From the NCBI GenBank assembly GCA_024102795.1, contig JAGFJK010000213.1, positions 1 through 50,993 on the forward strand: DNA of 50,993 nucleotides, read 5' to 3'. Below, one piece after another: positions 45,001 through 50,993 of this stretch; position 1 is the first letter of the stretch; each line of letters begins with the position of its first letter. Below the pieces are notes generated by a model. It did no database searches, was not told the origin of the DNA, and was given only the letters and a program-made list of their open reading frames with translations. The DNA is from Pirellulaceae bacterium. GTDB lineage: Bacteria > Planctomycetota > Planctomycetia > Pirellulales > Pirellulaceae. The position numbers and the translations under genes are program-made.

Positions 45001-48000
45001 GACAACGCCGGGTTGTTCGCGCCGCCCAATGTCAGCGCCACCGCGGACAACAGCAACGGCGGTCTGGTCGCGGCGGGTGCTCCGTGGGCCAGGACGACCC
45101 TGGATGACTCCACCAGCGCCGGGCTGGGCGTGGACAGCCAGGTGCATGCCGCTCGTGGCAGCTTCCTGTTGCAAGCCTCAACCGCTGATTTCGGCGTGCG
45201 GTCGCTGGCCAGGTCGAACGGCGGCGGCGGGGTTGCCCTGCCCAAGTCGGAGGCATTCACCAGCACGGATAACCCGGCCACCACGACTGTCGGCGCCGGG
45301 TCCGACGTGAACGCGGGCTTGAGCATCATCATCGTTGCCAACTCCGGAGTGTCCGACTCGGCCGGTGCCTACACCTCCGGCAGAGGACTGGGCACCAACA
45401 CGCAGGCGACCGCCGCGACCAGCGGTTCGGACAACTCCACATCGATCATCGGAGCCGGTGCCAGCCTCGACGCTGGACTGGATCTGCAGATCCTGGCAGG
45501 CAAGCTCATGCAGGCCAGTTCGAGCAGTTATGCCGAAGTCAGCGGCGGGGCCGCCGGACTCGACGCAACGGCCCGCAGCACGTTGGACAAGGAATACCGT
45601 TCCGACGTGATCGTCCAGCCCGGCGTCACGCTGCACGCGCCGCGCATGCTGCAACTGGCTGCCGACGATACCGCGCCGAGCGGTTTCAATTCGGCTCACG
45701 CGGTCTCCAGGTCCGGCGGCTTTGCCGGGAATACTTCGGCCCACGCGGCATCCGCCGTCTCGAAGCACGCCCGAGTGCATGTCGAAGATGCGGCGGTGGG
45801 CGCCGAGCGGACGAGGATGACCACATCCGACCTGCGGGTCTCGGCCGTCAATTATCCCGGTCTCATCTTCACCAAGGCCGAGCGGCCGGGTTTCGTGCTG
45901 ATCAACGGCGGTTCGCAAAGTTCCAAGCCGACGATGCCGGTGAACGAGGGTCAGATCGATTTCAATGCGGACGTCACGATCACCGGCGGCGGCGCCTACC
46001 TGTATATCGACGCCCAGGGAAACGAGGTCGCGCGCCACGGCGTGACCTACTCGCAGAACGGTTCGCAGATCGTCGTCAATCCGATCCTCAACTACGGCGG
46101 CGGCCAGGCGCACCTGTACGCCTTCGGTAGCGGCACGCGAGTCACGGGCGACAGCACCTTCACATTTGACCGCGGGCTGGGCGACGTCACGCTAATCAAC
46201 GAGAATCCCCACAAGGAGTTCGTCGTCCAGGACATTCGCGTGTTCAACGCCTGGCAGGCGGCCAACCTGTATGTCTCCCCAGCCCACTCGCCGCCGGGCG
46301 AGTTCACGACCAACGTGAGCAACCTTGGCGGCACGCCCGTCACGATCTTCGGTGCCGCGAATGTCGCCCTGACCGGGACGATCGACAATCCGGCGGGCAG
46401 CACCGACGTCAGCGCGCCAAACGGCTCGATCACTTCCTTCGGCTACCAGGTGATATCGAGCCAGGATGTCGGGTTGACCGGCCGGGCGATCGGCAGTTCG
46501 GCCAACCGCGTCGGCGTGCAGTCGGTCCAGTGGTACAGTCCGCCCGAATTGACCGCCGTGGCCACCGCCGCCGACAACTTCCTCGTCCTGTCGGCGCTCA
46601 ACCTGCTGGACTCGGACCCACCGGCGGTCGACTCAGGTGTGCTGTCCGGCCGAACGGTGGACGTGCTGTTTCGGGACAGCGGGCCGAGCAGCAGCTACGA
46701 TTTTCTTGTCGCGGTGACTACCGAACTAATAGCCGACGCCGGCATCAGTACGCCGGTTGACGTGGCGTTCACGTCCGCGGGCGATCTGCCCATCGGTACG
46801 ATCATCTCGCGCCGCGGCGACGTGAGCCTGGCGGCGGGCGGAGCGATTCTGGCCAACCGGCCCGGCGGCGCGACCGACGTGACCGCAAACAGCATCACGT
46901 TGTCGGCCGGGACGAGTATCGGCCCGGCCAACGCGCTGCTTGTCAACTCGGCGTACTCCGGTCCCGGCGTCGTCGCGGCCACTGCCGCGGGGACGATTGT
47001 GCTGGACGAGGTTTCCGGCGACCTGACGCTGAATCAGGTCAACTCCACCGGCGGCAACGTCATCCTGTACGCCCCCGGCAAGATTCTCGATGGGCGCTCC
47101 GGCGTCGGGGCTCCCGCGAGCAACGTCGCGGCCGCCAACGGCTTCGCGGCTCTGACTGCCGGACTGGGCATCGGCACTTCCTCGCGCTACCTGACGACTG
47201 GTGTCGATCAACTGGAGGCCACCGCGGGCACGGGCAGCCTGTACATCGAGAACACGTCGACCAACCGGTTGACGATCGGCGATGGTGGACCGCTGGCAGG
47301 GCTGACCGGCGCCTCGGTCAACCTGATCACGGCCGGCGCCCTGACGGTGAACGAGAACATCGTCGGCCTGGCGGATGTCTTTCTGACCGCCGGTGGAGAC
47401 GTCCTGCTGCCGGCCGGCAGCCGCCTGGCAGCGAGCACGGCCAACGGCACGGTCGGCATCAACACCACGGGGGCCGGCACGATCGTTGTCGACATCTACG
47501 GAGTCATCACCGCGCAATCGACCCAGGTGACGGGCGGCGTTGGCAACGAACGGATCACGTTCTACCGCTTACCCGTCGGCGTCCCCCTGACGGTCGACGG
47601 CGGCGGCGGTGAATCGAACACGCTCGAGCTGTACGGAACAGCCGGCAACGATATCTTCGACATCACCGGCACGACGGTCGATCTCCGCGGGATCGAGCAC
47701 ATCGATTACAGCAACGTTCAATTCCTGAACATCAGATCGCTCGCCGGCACCGACATCTTCAACGTCGCGAGTACCTCGGCCCGTGGGTGGACGTCGCTGG
47801 TCGGCCAAGGCAGCGATACGCTGAATCTGACCACCAATGGCGAACTCAACGCGCCGCTTACCTTCGTCGGCGGTGACGGACCGAACCCGATCAACATCAC
47901 CGCCGGTCCTCTGGCCAACGGGTCCTACGCGAATCGACTGGTGGCAACCGCCAACTCGGTCGTGGGGCTCGGTCTGAACCTGAGCTATGCCCGCGGGACC

Positions 48001-50993
48001 ACGCTCGACTTTGACCTCACCAGCCCGAATTCGGAGTTCTATCTGCTCGGTTCCGCCGCGACCACCGCGGTCGGGGCCAACGCGGCCGGCCAACAAGTGT
48101 CGCTCGGTGGCGCTCCTGGCACTGTCCCGGTCCTCGACTTCCAAGGCAACGCTTTCGACCGTTCGTTCGGGGCTGGCCAGAACTTCAACACCTTTACGAA
48201 GTCCGTTGCCGTCACGGGCATTTCCGGTTCCGGCAACTCCCTGCGGTTCGACAACCGCCAGGGCACGACCAGCCCAGGATACCTGACTCCATTTACGATC
48301 GGCGGCCTCGGCGAGAGCGCCGACACGCAATTCCACTACACTGGTTTCGACACTCTGACCGTCGATGTGGGCAACGGCGATTTCACGGTCGAGAACACGA
48401 TTCCCGGCCCCGTCACCATCAACAGCAACGCGGGCACGCCGCTGGACACGCATACCGTGACCGTCCTGGCGTCGGCGTCCTCACAACTGGCGATCCACGG
48501 CAGCGGCAGCGACAACACGGTCGCCTTCGACGCCCGAACATGGCCCGTTCCGATTCACGCTTCGCTGGCCGACGCCAGCCCGACGGGCCCGACGCACCTG
48601 ACCGGCTTCGGCCCGATCGGTCCCGCCGTCTTTACCGGGATGAACGTGGCGGAATTGTACCTGGGAATCGATAGCGACACGCTGTCGCTGGACATCGAGC
48701 ACGTCCTGACGGTGAACGCTCATGGTGGCACGGGCGATGATCGCTTCTTCGTGCACCATGTCGGCATCCCGGAGAACCCGTTGAACCTGACGCCGCCGCC
48801 GGCCAGCATGAACCTGGACGGCGACAGCGGCGATGACACCGTGACCGCCGTCATTCCCGACAATCCGGCCAATCACCTCGACCTGCTCAATCTCCAGGCG
48901 AACGTCGAGCACCTGGTCGTCGACAACACGGGTTACACGAACGCGGTGAACTGGGAGACGCTCAACGGCGCCATCATTCGCTACTCCGCGGGGGATCCCG
49001 ACACGGTGATTCTCGACATGTCGCTGGTCGATGATGCGAACATCCTGGGAGGTTCGTCCAGCCAGAACACGCTCACCGTGAACGCCGGCGGCATCCAGCA
49101 GAAGGGCACCATCGACGGCAATAAGGTCACGCTTCAGTCGGCCGGCATCCTGCGCTTCACTCGGCTGAGTGGCACCGTTGCGGCCTACTCCGAAGGCGGC
49201 TTCACGTTCCGCAGCACCTACCAGGGGCAGCCGAACATGCAGGCCGACGAATCGCTCCTCCCCGCGGCCAAGGCGGCCTATCCGGACTCGGGCGCGCCGT
49301 TCACGCTGACCGCCGCCGACGGTGGCTTGTTCTCGCTGTTCTCAATTGATCTGAAGGGCGTCGGTCCGCTCACCTTCACGGGCACAACCGCGTCCGGAGG
49401 CACGGTGACTCAGCAAATCAACGCCGAGTCCGTCGATGGTTTCCAGACTTACTCGCTGGACCCGGACGACTTCGGCAACCTGGTCTCGGTCTCCTTCGAT
49501 CCGGGTCACCTGCTGTTCACGAACGTCGCCACGACCCAGCGGCTCCGGCCCGGCGTCGATACGCCGATCGATACCACCATCCCCGGCACGATGCCAACCG
49601 CACCGCAGACGATTGTGATCGATTCGGGGCACCCGAACCTGTTCCTTTCCGAGCCCCCCTATTTCATTCCCGCCACGGGGCCGACCATTAGCGTCGACGG
49701 CGTCACGTTGACCTACAACTATTCGAACCCCGGATCGAATGTCTTCTATCCTGATTACCGCGGTGTCCTGAACGGCACGCCGTTCACGATCAATCAACTC
49801 TACCAGTCGGGTACCTCGCAATTTGACGGATTCCAGTTCGTCTTCTACGGGGACCTCAATTTCTCGGCGGGATCGACGGTCACCGTGATCGGTGACTATC
49901 CGGTGCAACTGTATGCGAATAACAACGTCAACGTCGAACCGGGTGTCACCTTTAATGCCAGTGCTTTCGGACCGCAAGGTGGCGCGGGTGGACAACATGG
50001 AGATGTGACCTTCGTCTCGGATCCTGGGATCGAGCCTTATTCCGCGGTTGGCGGACCTGGCGGCGGTGGCGGGGCCGGCGGCCATGGAGGCGGGGAGTCG
50101 ATTCTGAATTATTCCGGGTACTATACCTACGGCCACTTCAACCCCAGCAACGATTACTCCGCCGGCGCCGGCGCGGCTGGCGGCGACGGGCAATCTGTCT
50201 GGACTAACCAGGCGTCTTTCGGCGGTTCTGGAGGCGACGCGGGAGCTCAGGGTGCCTTTGGCACCACGGGTCAGTCAGCCGAGCTCTGGTGGTGGACCAA
50301 TGGCTCGCCAGACACTCCGCCATACACTCCGGCAGGCGACGGGGGTGACGGAGCGCCAGGCGGCGCTGGCGCTAACGGCCAGAACGGCGCTGGTGGGATC
50401 GATGGCACGAACGGTGGTCGCACCTACAGCTCCGGCCTGTTGTTATTCGGTGGCGGCGGCGGTAACGCGGGCCAAGGGGGTAGTGGCGGAGGCGGTGGTG
50501 GCGGCGGAGGCGGTGGCGGTGCTGGTAATTTCGGCGGAGGAGTCACTGGCCCATTCAATGAAGATGATACGGGTTTTCTCGGCGACACAAATCTGGACTA
50601 TGGGGGCGCACCGGGGGCCGGTGGCGCCGGCGGCATGGGTGGCGTCGGCGGCGCCGGTGGTAGCGGCGGACTGCCAGGCGGCGGCGGCGGAGCCCTGGCC
50701 ATCGCGGCAGCAGGCCGGGTCAACATCAGCGCGGCCACTTTCAATGCGACCGGGGCGAACGGCACTGTTGGCGCTCCGGGCAGTCTCGGCAGTGTCGGGT
50801 CAGATGGCAGCCCGGGGCACAGCGGGGTGCCTGGTTGGTCGGCGATTGGATACGACAACACCGTCCAATTTGTGGTTCCCAACGATCAGGTTGCCGATTA
50901 CCTGGCGAACGATCCTACTTACCAGGTTCTGGCTTCCTGGGGGGACGGCGGCACGGGCGGCACGGGCGGCACGGGCGGCACCGGTGGCACGGG
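36076..50993 (+). CDS. Giant secreted repeat protein (LEPR-XLL-like anchor), 3'-truncated
   Basis: A single frame is open from the ATG at 36076 to the window edge, at least 4,972 codons with no stop seen. A basic leader (RRRRLQRKSSHR) ends in FEPLEGRLLLDA (residues 43-54), a variant of the planctomycete/LEPR-XLL N-terminal motif also present in the RTX protein. After it come beta-rich domains (to about 40000), a long region of Gly/Ala/Val-rich repeats (about 40300-45000) including strict A/B alternation at 41941-43791, further beta-sandwich-like stretches (GTAGNDIFDITG near 47650), and a Gly-rich terminal domain from about 49970. No catalytic motif is visible. It is probably a cell-surface adhesin, fibre or envelope component. 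The start is inferred from the anchor; no strong ribosome-binding site is seen. Confidence 0.85.
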   Translation, partial: MTNRPNSGSLSSLWRSATRRRRLQRKSSHRAGDRRKVLGVVGFEPLEGRLLLDAGGLLYDATDDSPLTLQVAGDQVLIVHSHQAGDIRASRPLGEITDGVRINGNGQNLQLTIDASVPRLAGGILFDGGQGTSTLIGPSSDSQWFVTGAGAGDLVDSGFVRFTGVENLQGAANNQDTFTVLQGGSITGRIDGGEGGFDTVVLTGAYQAVDYRVTGAQDGVIVLDDGTGQVGTVNYFGMEPIQFTQTIGTFTYTGTDGDDSITLRSIVDTGGLTMEIFGTGETVQMSNPTDELIIQALRGSDTITVESLDPDFAADLLVYGNQGGAPPVVGDAGYDSVTFTGDVRTNGGYLEVFADTIDVAAGVTLSTVGGPVDPPDPEDPEAHDISDIVFRARRIDTEEITNLSPVLAQVKSVSIDIGAGATLEADGIYLIAQAEDRDLVAAGVPSLVNNFVIGPLQSYVTSLTALPVKVLYKESAATITLQTGSQLLGEGTVGVFATAVANATGTAASQLFSIGYGDAKSTAIIDVQADVVIHSGAAATITSSAGATANISTSTAQDLGEATDPNDPSKTGFAASMAVTNARVISHTTVAEGASITAAKTANIHATGSVSSEAEAESGTFDTGAAGLAFGIEFSDADIVTTVNGQVTALATDPYTVKIEIDPTVKDPAKAGYVDYVNNRIHVGGTGLVSEDTVTYDNRRGTSIGGLVDDTEYFVISVEDNPETPDLDESLYIQLATTEQNAIEGIAIDLTEIGLETSNNTKFFDGDVVDADEDRIALDNPAFTNAGTVDYSFLGLTFELGQAVIYRQGSQPIPGLVDGGMYYVITSIDEFDLQGDSRFIEQQVIQFAESENEARAGIAIDIGAPPAGATGYSIEALHLLDSGLATGIGIVSKLEAEDKASATAGLAAPSETEQEPFDAISKNVFDEILTKLASDRYGETVEDANSGAQTSLTVAGALAFSFANHEVRTNVGGTARLKSNEDLEAVSVIEQAVQVSAESSTEPSRQDPPSDSAGAVSVAVGVGIYNNSAQTTIASGAELDALRATRVIGLTQYGYLTSPDEFFPSTLGEFLDSIQTDGYDALNKYLDGTLGLKSGLFNSWVRSTAASDKVGVAGSVNIRVYDNDSLAIVESGVQINQDLDWRDDALNPHKNQADNQDDLSGEQVVSIEASTYMEVINMTGIFGLDLPSGTLDPLSPKYDPKLSVDPVAAEGKKGGVGGAIYLSLIDNTTHSIVQDDVAIYSGADGGFNMKADEAFFTIVLGQSGAASETYAVGGTVLYNQQDSDTLAYLSSDAVVTGRSVTMYAASLGTQATWAGGISKGGSLGVGVSLAVNRINRRTRAAIGDPDVDTGPDLNTGSGSIADTTHIDVTDDVNVRSIVGGQLWSFTVAGAFASPQPVTPTWPEPGSKIPTSPDQAPARPATGIAGAISINLVNDDTRASIVDAGRIVAGNVQVTAENRLGHVAATGAAAFAKPGGSTEGTALAGAFSWNDLSVNTRAAIVDTDVTASSLTLQSDRLGELISVSAGAAGVAGQSGNTVGGSISINDLDNVTDAYLSGVTSTLDASAFVAASDDADILAIGGGAAIGGANGFGLSIGVNLIAGNTLAAVYDSTLEVGSDVVVRSKNDNTLRAVAVSAGASKDVGVGVTFGMNVIDNDNSALIVGSDILGADSVTVAALDDSTLQALGGAFGIGLQRLAFGGSLGWNSVTGHVVARVDDSSLTDIRGPVVVTATSSENDSILDGKILAASVGFAFTVQGFVSAGGALSINEIHSDVDAGIYGSDVHTSGSISVTADDSSTIKSLAGGAAISLRGSAIGAAVGINTINSDVKARVDDTDLTSSHGGVEVTSTASGSISTLAIAGAGANQIAVGGSVVVNTIEHTIEAGISGDSRVEAAGRVQLAAVNDSSITADTFGVGIAFASGGAGAAFGISAASNEVTGSTRAYIKDSVVTGGNDIVLDATESSGIFALTIGGAVAASAGGSGVGVGGAGAGSGNTIAKVIEASIGNSAVDTVGDVLLTASDESVIAANAGVLGVAVGAAGSGAGLSLGVAFAKNEIDNQVRAVSENSTVIAGGSVDLDASQAATIEALSIGGAASVGAGGSGVAISAVGAGSYNEIHNIVEAKIIAGSDVAALSGAVSLSATDTSVITADGGGVGVAVGAGGNSGVAVSVGVSAAKNTIGNQIRALIQQSVVDAAGDVSLTADELATIETLTIGGAAAVGGAGLGSGVGVGAAGAGSGNYVSSVIEARIASNSTVTSGGVVALTAVDDSTITADAGGLSVSVGGAIVSGVSVSVGAGYTENIVGNQVVSSIESSTVDANRVRLIAEEVAEIKALSIGGALAVGGGGAVGVGFAGAGAVSYNTIANQVKAFVSGTNSEVTAHNGEVLLSASDNSTIHADAGGVAVSVGVGGAVGVGVTVGASIVKNDIRNIIVASVDGAQVVATGGDLTLEATEDATVSGLAIGGAASGAGGGLIGSGALAGAGARADNEITSTTEAYVRNGGALETSGSGNVTLLALDTLRANAEAIAGALAAAYGLSAGSIAVGASIADNDIGNTVRAYSENSTLDSAGALTLDAESDVSATALSVAASVAVAIGTSVGFSGGGASSDNSVNNTIRTFLQGGSAEAAGDVTVRASELAALDARVGAGSLAGGSVAASVSVSLADSSLTSTVESYVQSATVSTPGNIVIDARSDGNVNALANATSIAASAAGFAGAGAEADATLASTVSATTGGSNLQAGQNLAVRAEATPDVSARTQGFAGASLVTVGVSLAEAISAPIVEARLGGTATAQGNVSVEAVVNELSNSADAIAVAISVIAAGSGTRADAISGPQVNASVTPGATALSGQDFTIFAASTGHTSSEAFGVTVGGVIAKGQAIANSVVGNGASGVPTRAAETSASAGNGATITAGRNILINASESQGILADAQGGQGGLIALGGATAVAWRSAPVSALTEANTRLDAGKDVSIVAFNGYDNAGLFAPPNVSATADNSNGGLVAAGAPWARTTLDDSTSAGLGVDSQVHAARGSFLLQASTADFGVRSLARSNGGGGVALPKSEAFTSTDNPATTTVGAGSDVNAGLSIIIVANSGVSDSAGAYTSGRGLGTNTQATAATSGSDNSTSIIGAGASLDAGLDLQILAGKLMQASSSSYAEVSGGAAGLDATARSTLDKEYRSDVIVQPGVTLHAPRMLQLAADDTAPSGFNSAHAVSRSGGFAGNTSAHAASAVSKHARVHVEDAAVGAERTRMTTSDLRVSAVNYPGLIFTKAERPGFVLINGGSQSSKPTMPVNEGQIDFNADVTITGGGAYLYIDAQGNEVARHGVTYSQNGSQIVVNPILNYGGGQAHLYAFGSGTRVTGDSTFTFDRGLGDVTLINENPHKEFVVQDIRVFNAWQAANLYVSPAHSPPGEFTTNVSNLGGTPVTIFGAANVALTGTIDNPAGSTDVSAPNGSITSFGYQVISSQDVGLTGRAIGSSANRVGVQSVQWYSPPELTAVATAADNFLVLSALNLLDSDPPAVDSGVLSGRTVDVLFRDSGPSSSYDFLVAVTTELIADAGISTPVDVAFTSAGDLPIGTIISRRGDVSLAAGGAILANRPGGATDVTANSITLSAGTSIGPANALLVNSAYSGPGVVAATAAGTIVLDEVSGDLTLNQVNSTGGNVILYAPGKILDGRSGVGAPASNVAAANGFAALTAGLGIGTSSRYLTTGVDQLEATAGTGSLYIENTSTNRLTIGDGGPLAGLTGASVNLITAGALTVNENIVGLADVFLTAGGDVLLPAGSRLAASTANGTVGINTTGAGTIVVDIYGVITAQSTQVTGGVGNERITFYRLPVGVPLTVDGGGGESNTLELYGTAGNDIFDITGTTVDLRGIEHIDYSNVQFLNIRSLAGTDIFNVASTSARGWTSLVGQGSDTLNLTTNGELNAPLTFVGGDGPNPINITAGPLANGSYANRLVATANSVVGLGLNLSYARGTTLDFDLTSPNSEFYLLGSAATTAVGANAAGQQVSLGGAPGTVPVLDFQGNAFDRSFGAGQNFNTFTKSVAVTGISGSGNSLRFDNRQGTTSPGYLTPFTIGGLGESADTQFHYTGFDTLTVDVGNGDFTVENTIPGPVTINSNAGTPLDTHTVTVLASASSQLAIHGSGSDNTVAFDARTWPVPIHASLADASPTGPTHLTGFGPIGPAVFTGMNVAELYLGIDSDTLSLDIEHVLTVNAHGGTGDDRFFVHHVGIPENPLNLTPPPASMNLDGDSGDDTVTAVIPDNPANHLDLLNLQANVEHLVVDNTGYTNAVNWETLNGAIIRYSAGDPDTVILDMSLVDDANILGGSSSQNTLTVNAGGIQQKGTIDGNKVTLQSAGILRFTRLSGTVAAYSEGGFTFRSTYQGQPNMQADESLLPAAKAAYPDSGAPFTLTAADGGLFSLFSIDLKGVGPLTFTGTTASGGTVTQQINAESVDGFQTYSLDPDDFGNLVSVSFDPGHLLFTNVATTQRLRPGVDTPIDTTIPGTMPTAPQTIVIDSGHPNLFLSEPPYFIPATGPTISVDGVTLTYNYSNPGSNVFYPDYRGVLNGTPFTINQLYQSGTSQFDGFQFVFYGDLNFSAGSTVTVIGDYPVQLYANNNVNVEPGVTFNASAFGPQGGAGGQHGDVTFVSDPGIEPYSAVGGPGGGGGAGGHGGGESILNYSGYYTYGHFNPSNDYSAGAGAAGGDGQSVWTNQASFGGSGGDAGAQGAFGTTGQSAELWWWTNGSPDTPPYTPAGDGGDGAPGGAGANGQNGAGGIDGTNGGRTYSSGLLLFGGGGGNAGQGGSGGGGGGGGGGGGAGNFGGGVTGPFNEDDTGFLGDTNLDYGGAPGAGGAGGMGGVGGAGGSGGLPGGGGGALAIAAAGRVNISAATFNATGANGTVGAPGSLGSVGSDGSPGHSGVPGWSAIGYDNTVQFVVPNDQVADYLANDPTYQVLASWGDGGTGGTGGTGGTGGT
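41941..43791 (+). repeat. Alternating A/B protein modules of 60-65 residues inside the giant gene
   Basis: Ten consecutive modules start at 41941, 42121, 42301, 42487, 42670, 42859, 43039, 43231, 43417 and 43612 (the next starts at 43792). Odd modules carry a LSIGGAA-type strand and end in GAGSGN or a variant. Even modules carry ITADAGG-type strands and end in KN/EN/DN before IxNxVxA. A looser version extends to both sides. Confidence 0.8.
49972..50993 (+). repeat. Gly-rich GGxGG domain at the visible end of the giant gene
   Basis: Encodes dense GGAGG, GGxGG and poly-Gly runs (50461-50520 is nearly all Gly), broken by a short VNISAATFNATG strand near 50720. It ends in tandem 9-nt ggcggcacg units (GGT repeats) that run off the window. 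Confidence 0.85.

Noticed and set aside
42274..45174. Minus-strand frames of about 370 codons opposite the repeat modules
   Set aside because: Their repetitive content simply mirrors the plus-strand modules; no independent protein features.

Overview
The window looks like a chromosomal segment of a GC-rich planctomycete, probably Pirellulales-like. The evidence is several sulfatases, a DUF1592-type cytochrome paired with a DUF1552 protein, a sulfatase fused to a 3-keto-disaccharide hydrolase (DUF1080) domain, an ECF sigma factor next to a Ser/Thr kinase, and two very large secreted proteins carrying the planctomycete N-terminal sorting motif (LEDRRLLA and FEPLEGRLLL forms). No rRNA, tRNA or CRISPR array was seen. 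All calls were made by reading the sequence; no database search was possible.

Layout. 1-3717 (+): the end of a polysaccharide-export operon (CpsD/BY-kinase-like ATPase, ExeA-like AAA ATPase, GT39-like membrane glycosyltransferase) and a lipoprotein. 3862-6338 (-): a secreted HEAT/coiled-coil protein and a flavoprotein, with ATTGCAA-type repeats in the gaps. 6634-11430 (-): a 1,598-aa secreted protein with PPC-like domains and RTX repeats. 11644-13942 (-): proB-thiO. 14221-15834 (+): a divergent PurF-like enzyme.

16012-27720 (-) appears to be one seven-gene operon. In transcription order it encodes an SGNH-like hydrolase, three sulfatases, a LamG/PSCyt1/DUF1592-family cytochrome protein, a DUF1552 protein, and the sulfatase-DUF1080 fusion. 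Junctions are tight (ATGA overlap, TAGATG, gaps of 33-77 nt). The operon ends at a perfect 32-bp inverted repeat that it shares with the convergent purF-like gene. The likely theme is stripping sulfate and other groups from a sulfated polysaccharide, perhaps with an oxidative (3-keto) step; that chemistry is inference.

27721-32063 is repeat-rich. It holds a 191-bp MITE-like element, a broken 3' fragment of a sulfatase gene, a two-gene cassette (82-aa protein plus HNH nuclease) lying between that fragment and its intact parent sulfatase (29541-31133), and a 103-bp tandem repeat. 32064-32647 is a toxin-antitoxin pair with a palindromic operator inside a strong promoter and an apparently leaderless start.

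32815-50993 (+) holds an ECF sigma factor, a transmembrane Ser/Thr kinase with leucine-rich repeats and a clear terminator, then a giant open frame from 36076 that runs off the window (at least 4,972 codons). Its core is built from alternating A/B modules of 60-65 residues, and its visible end is an extremely Gly-rich domain.
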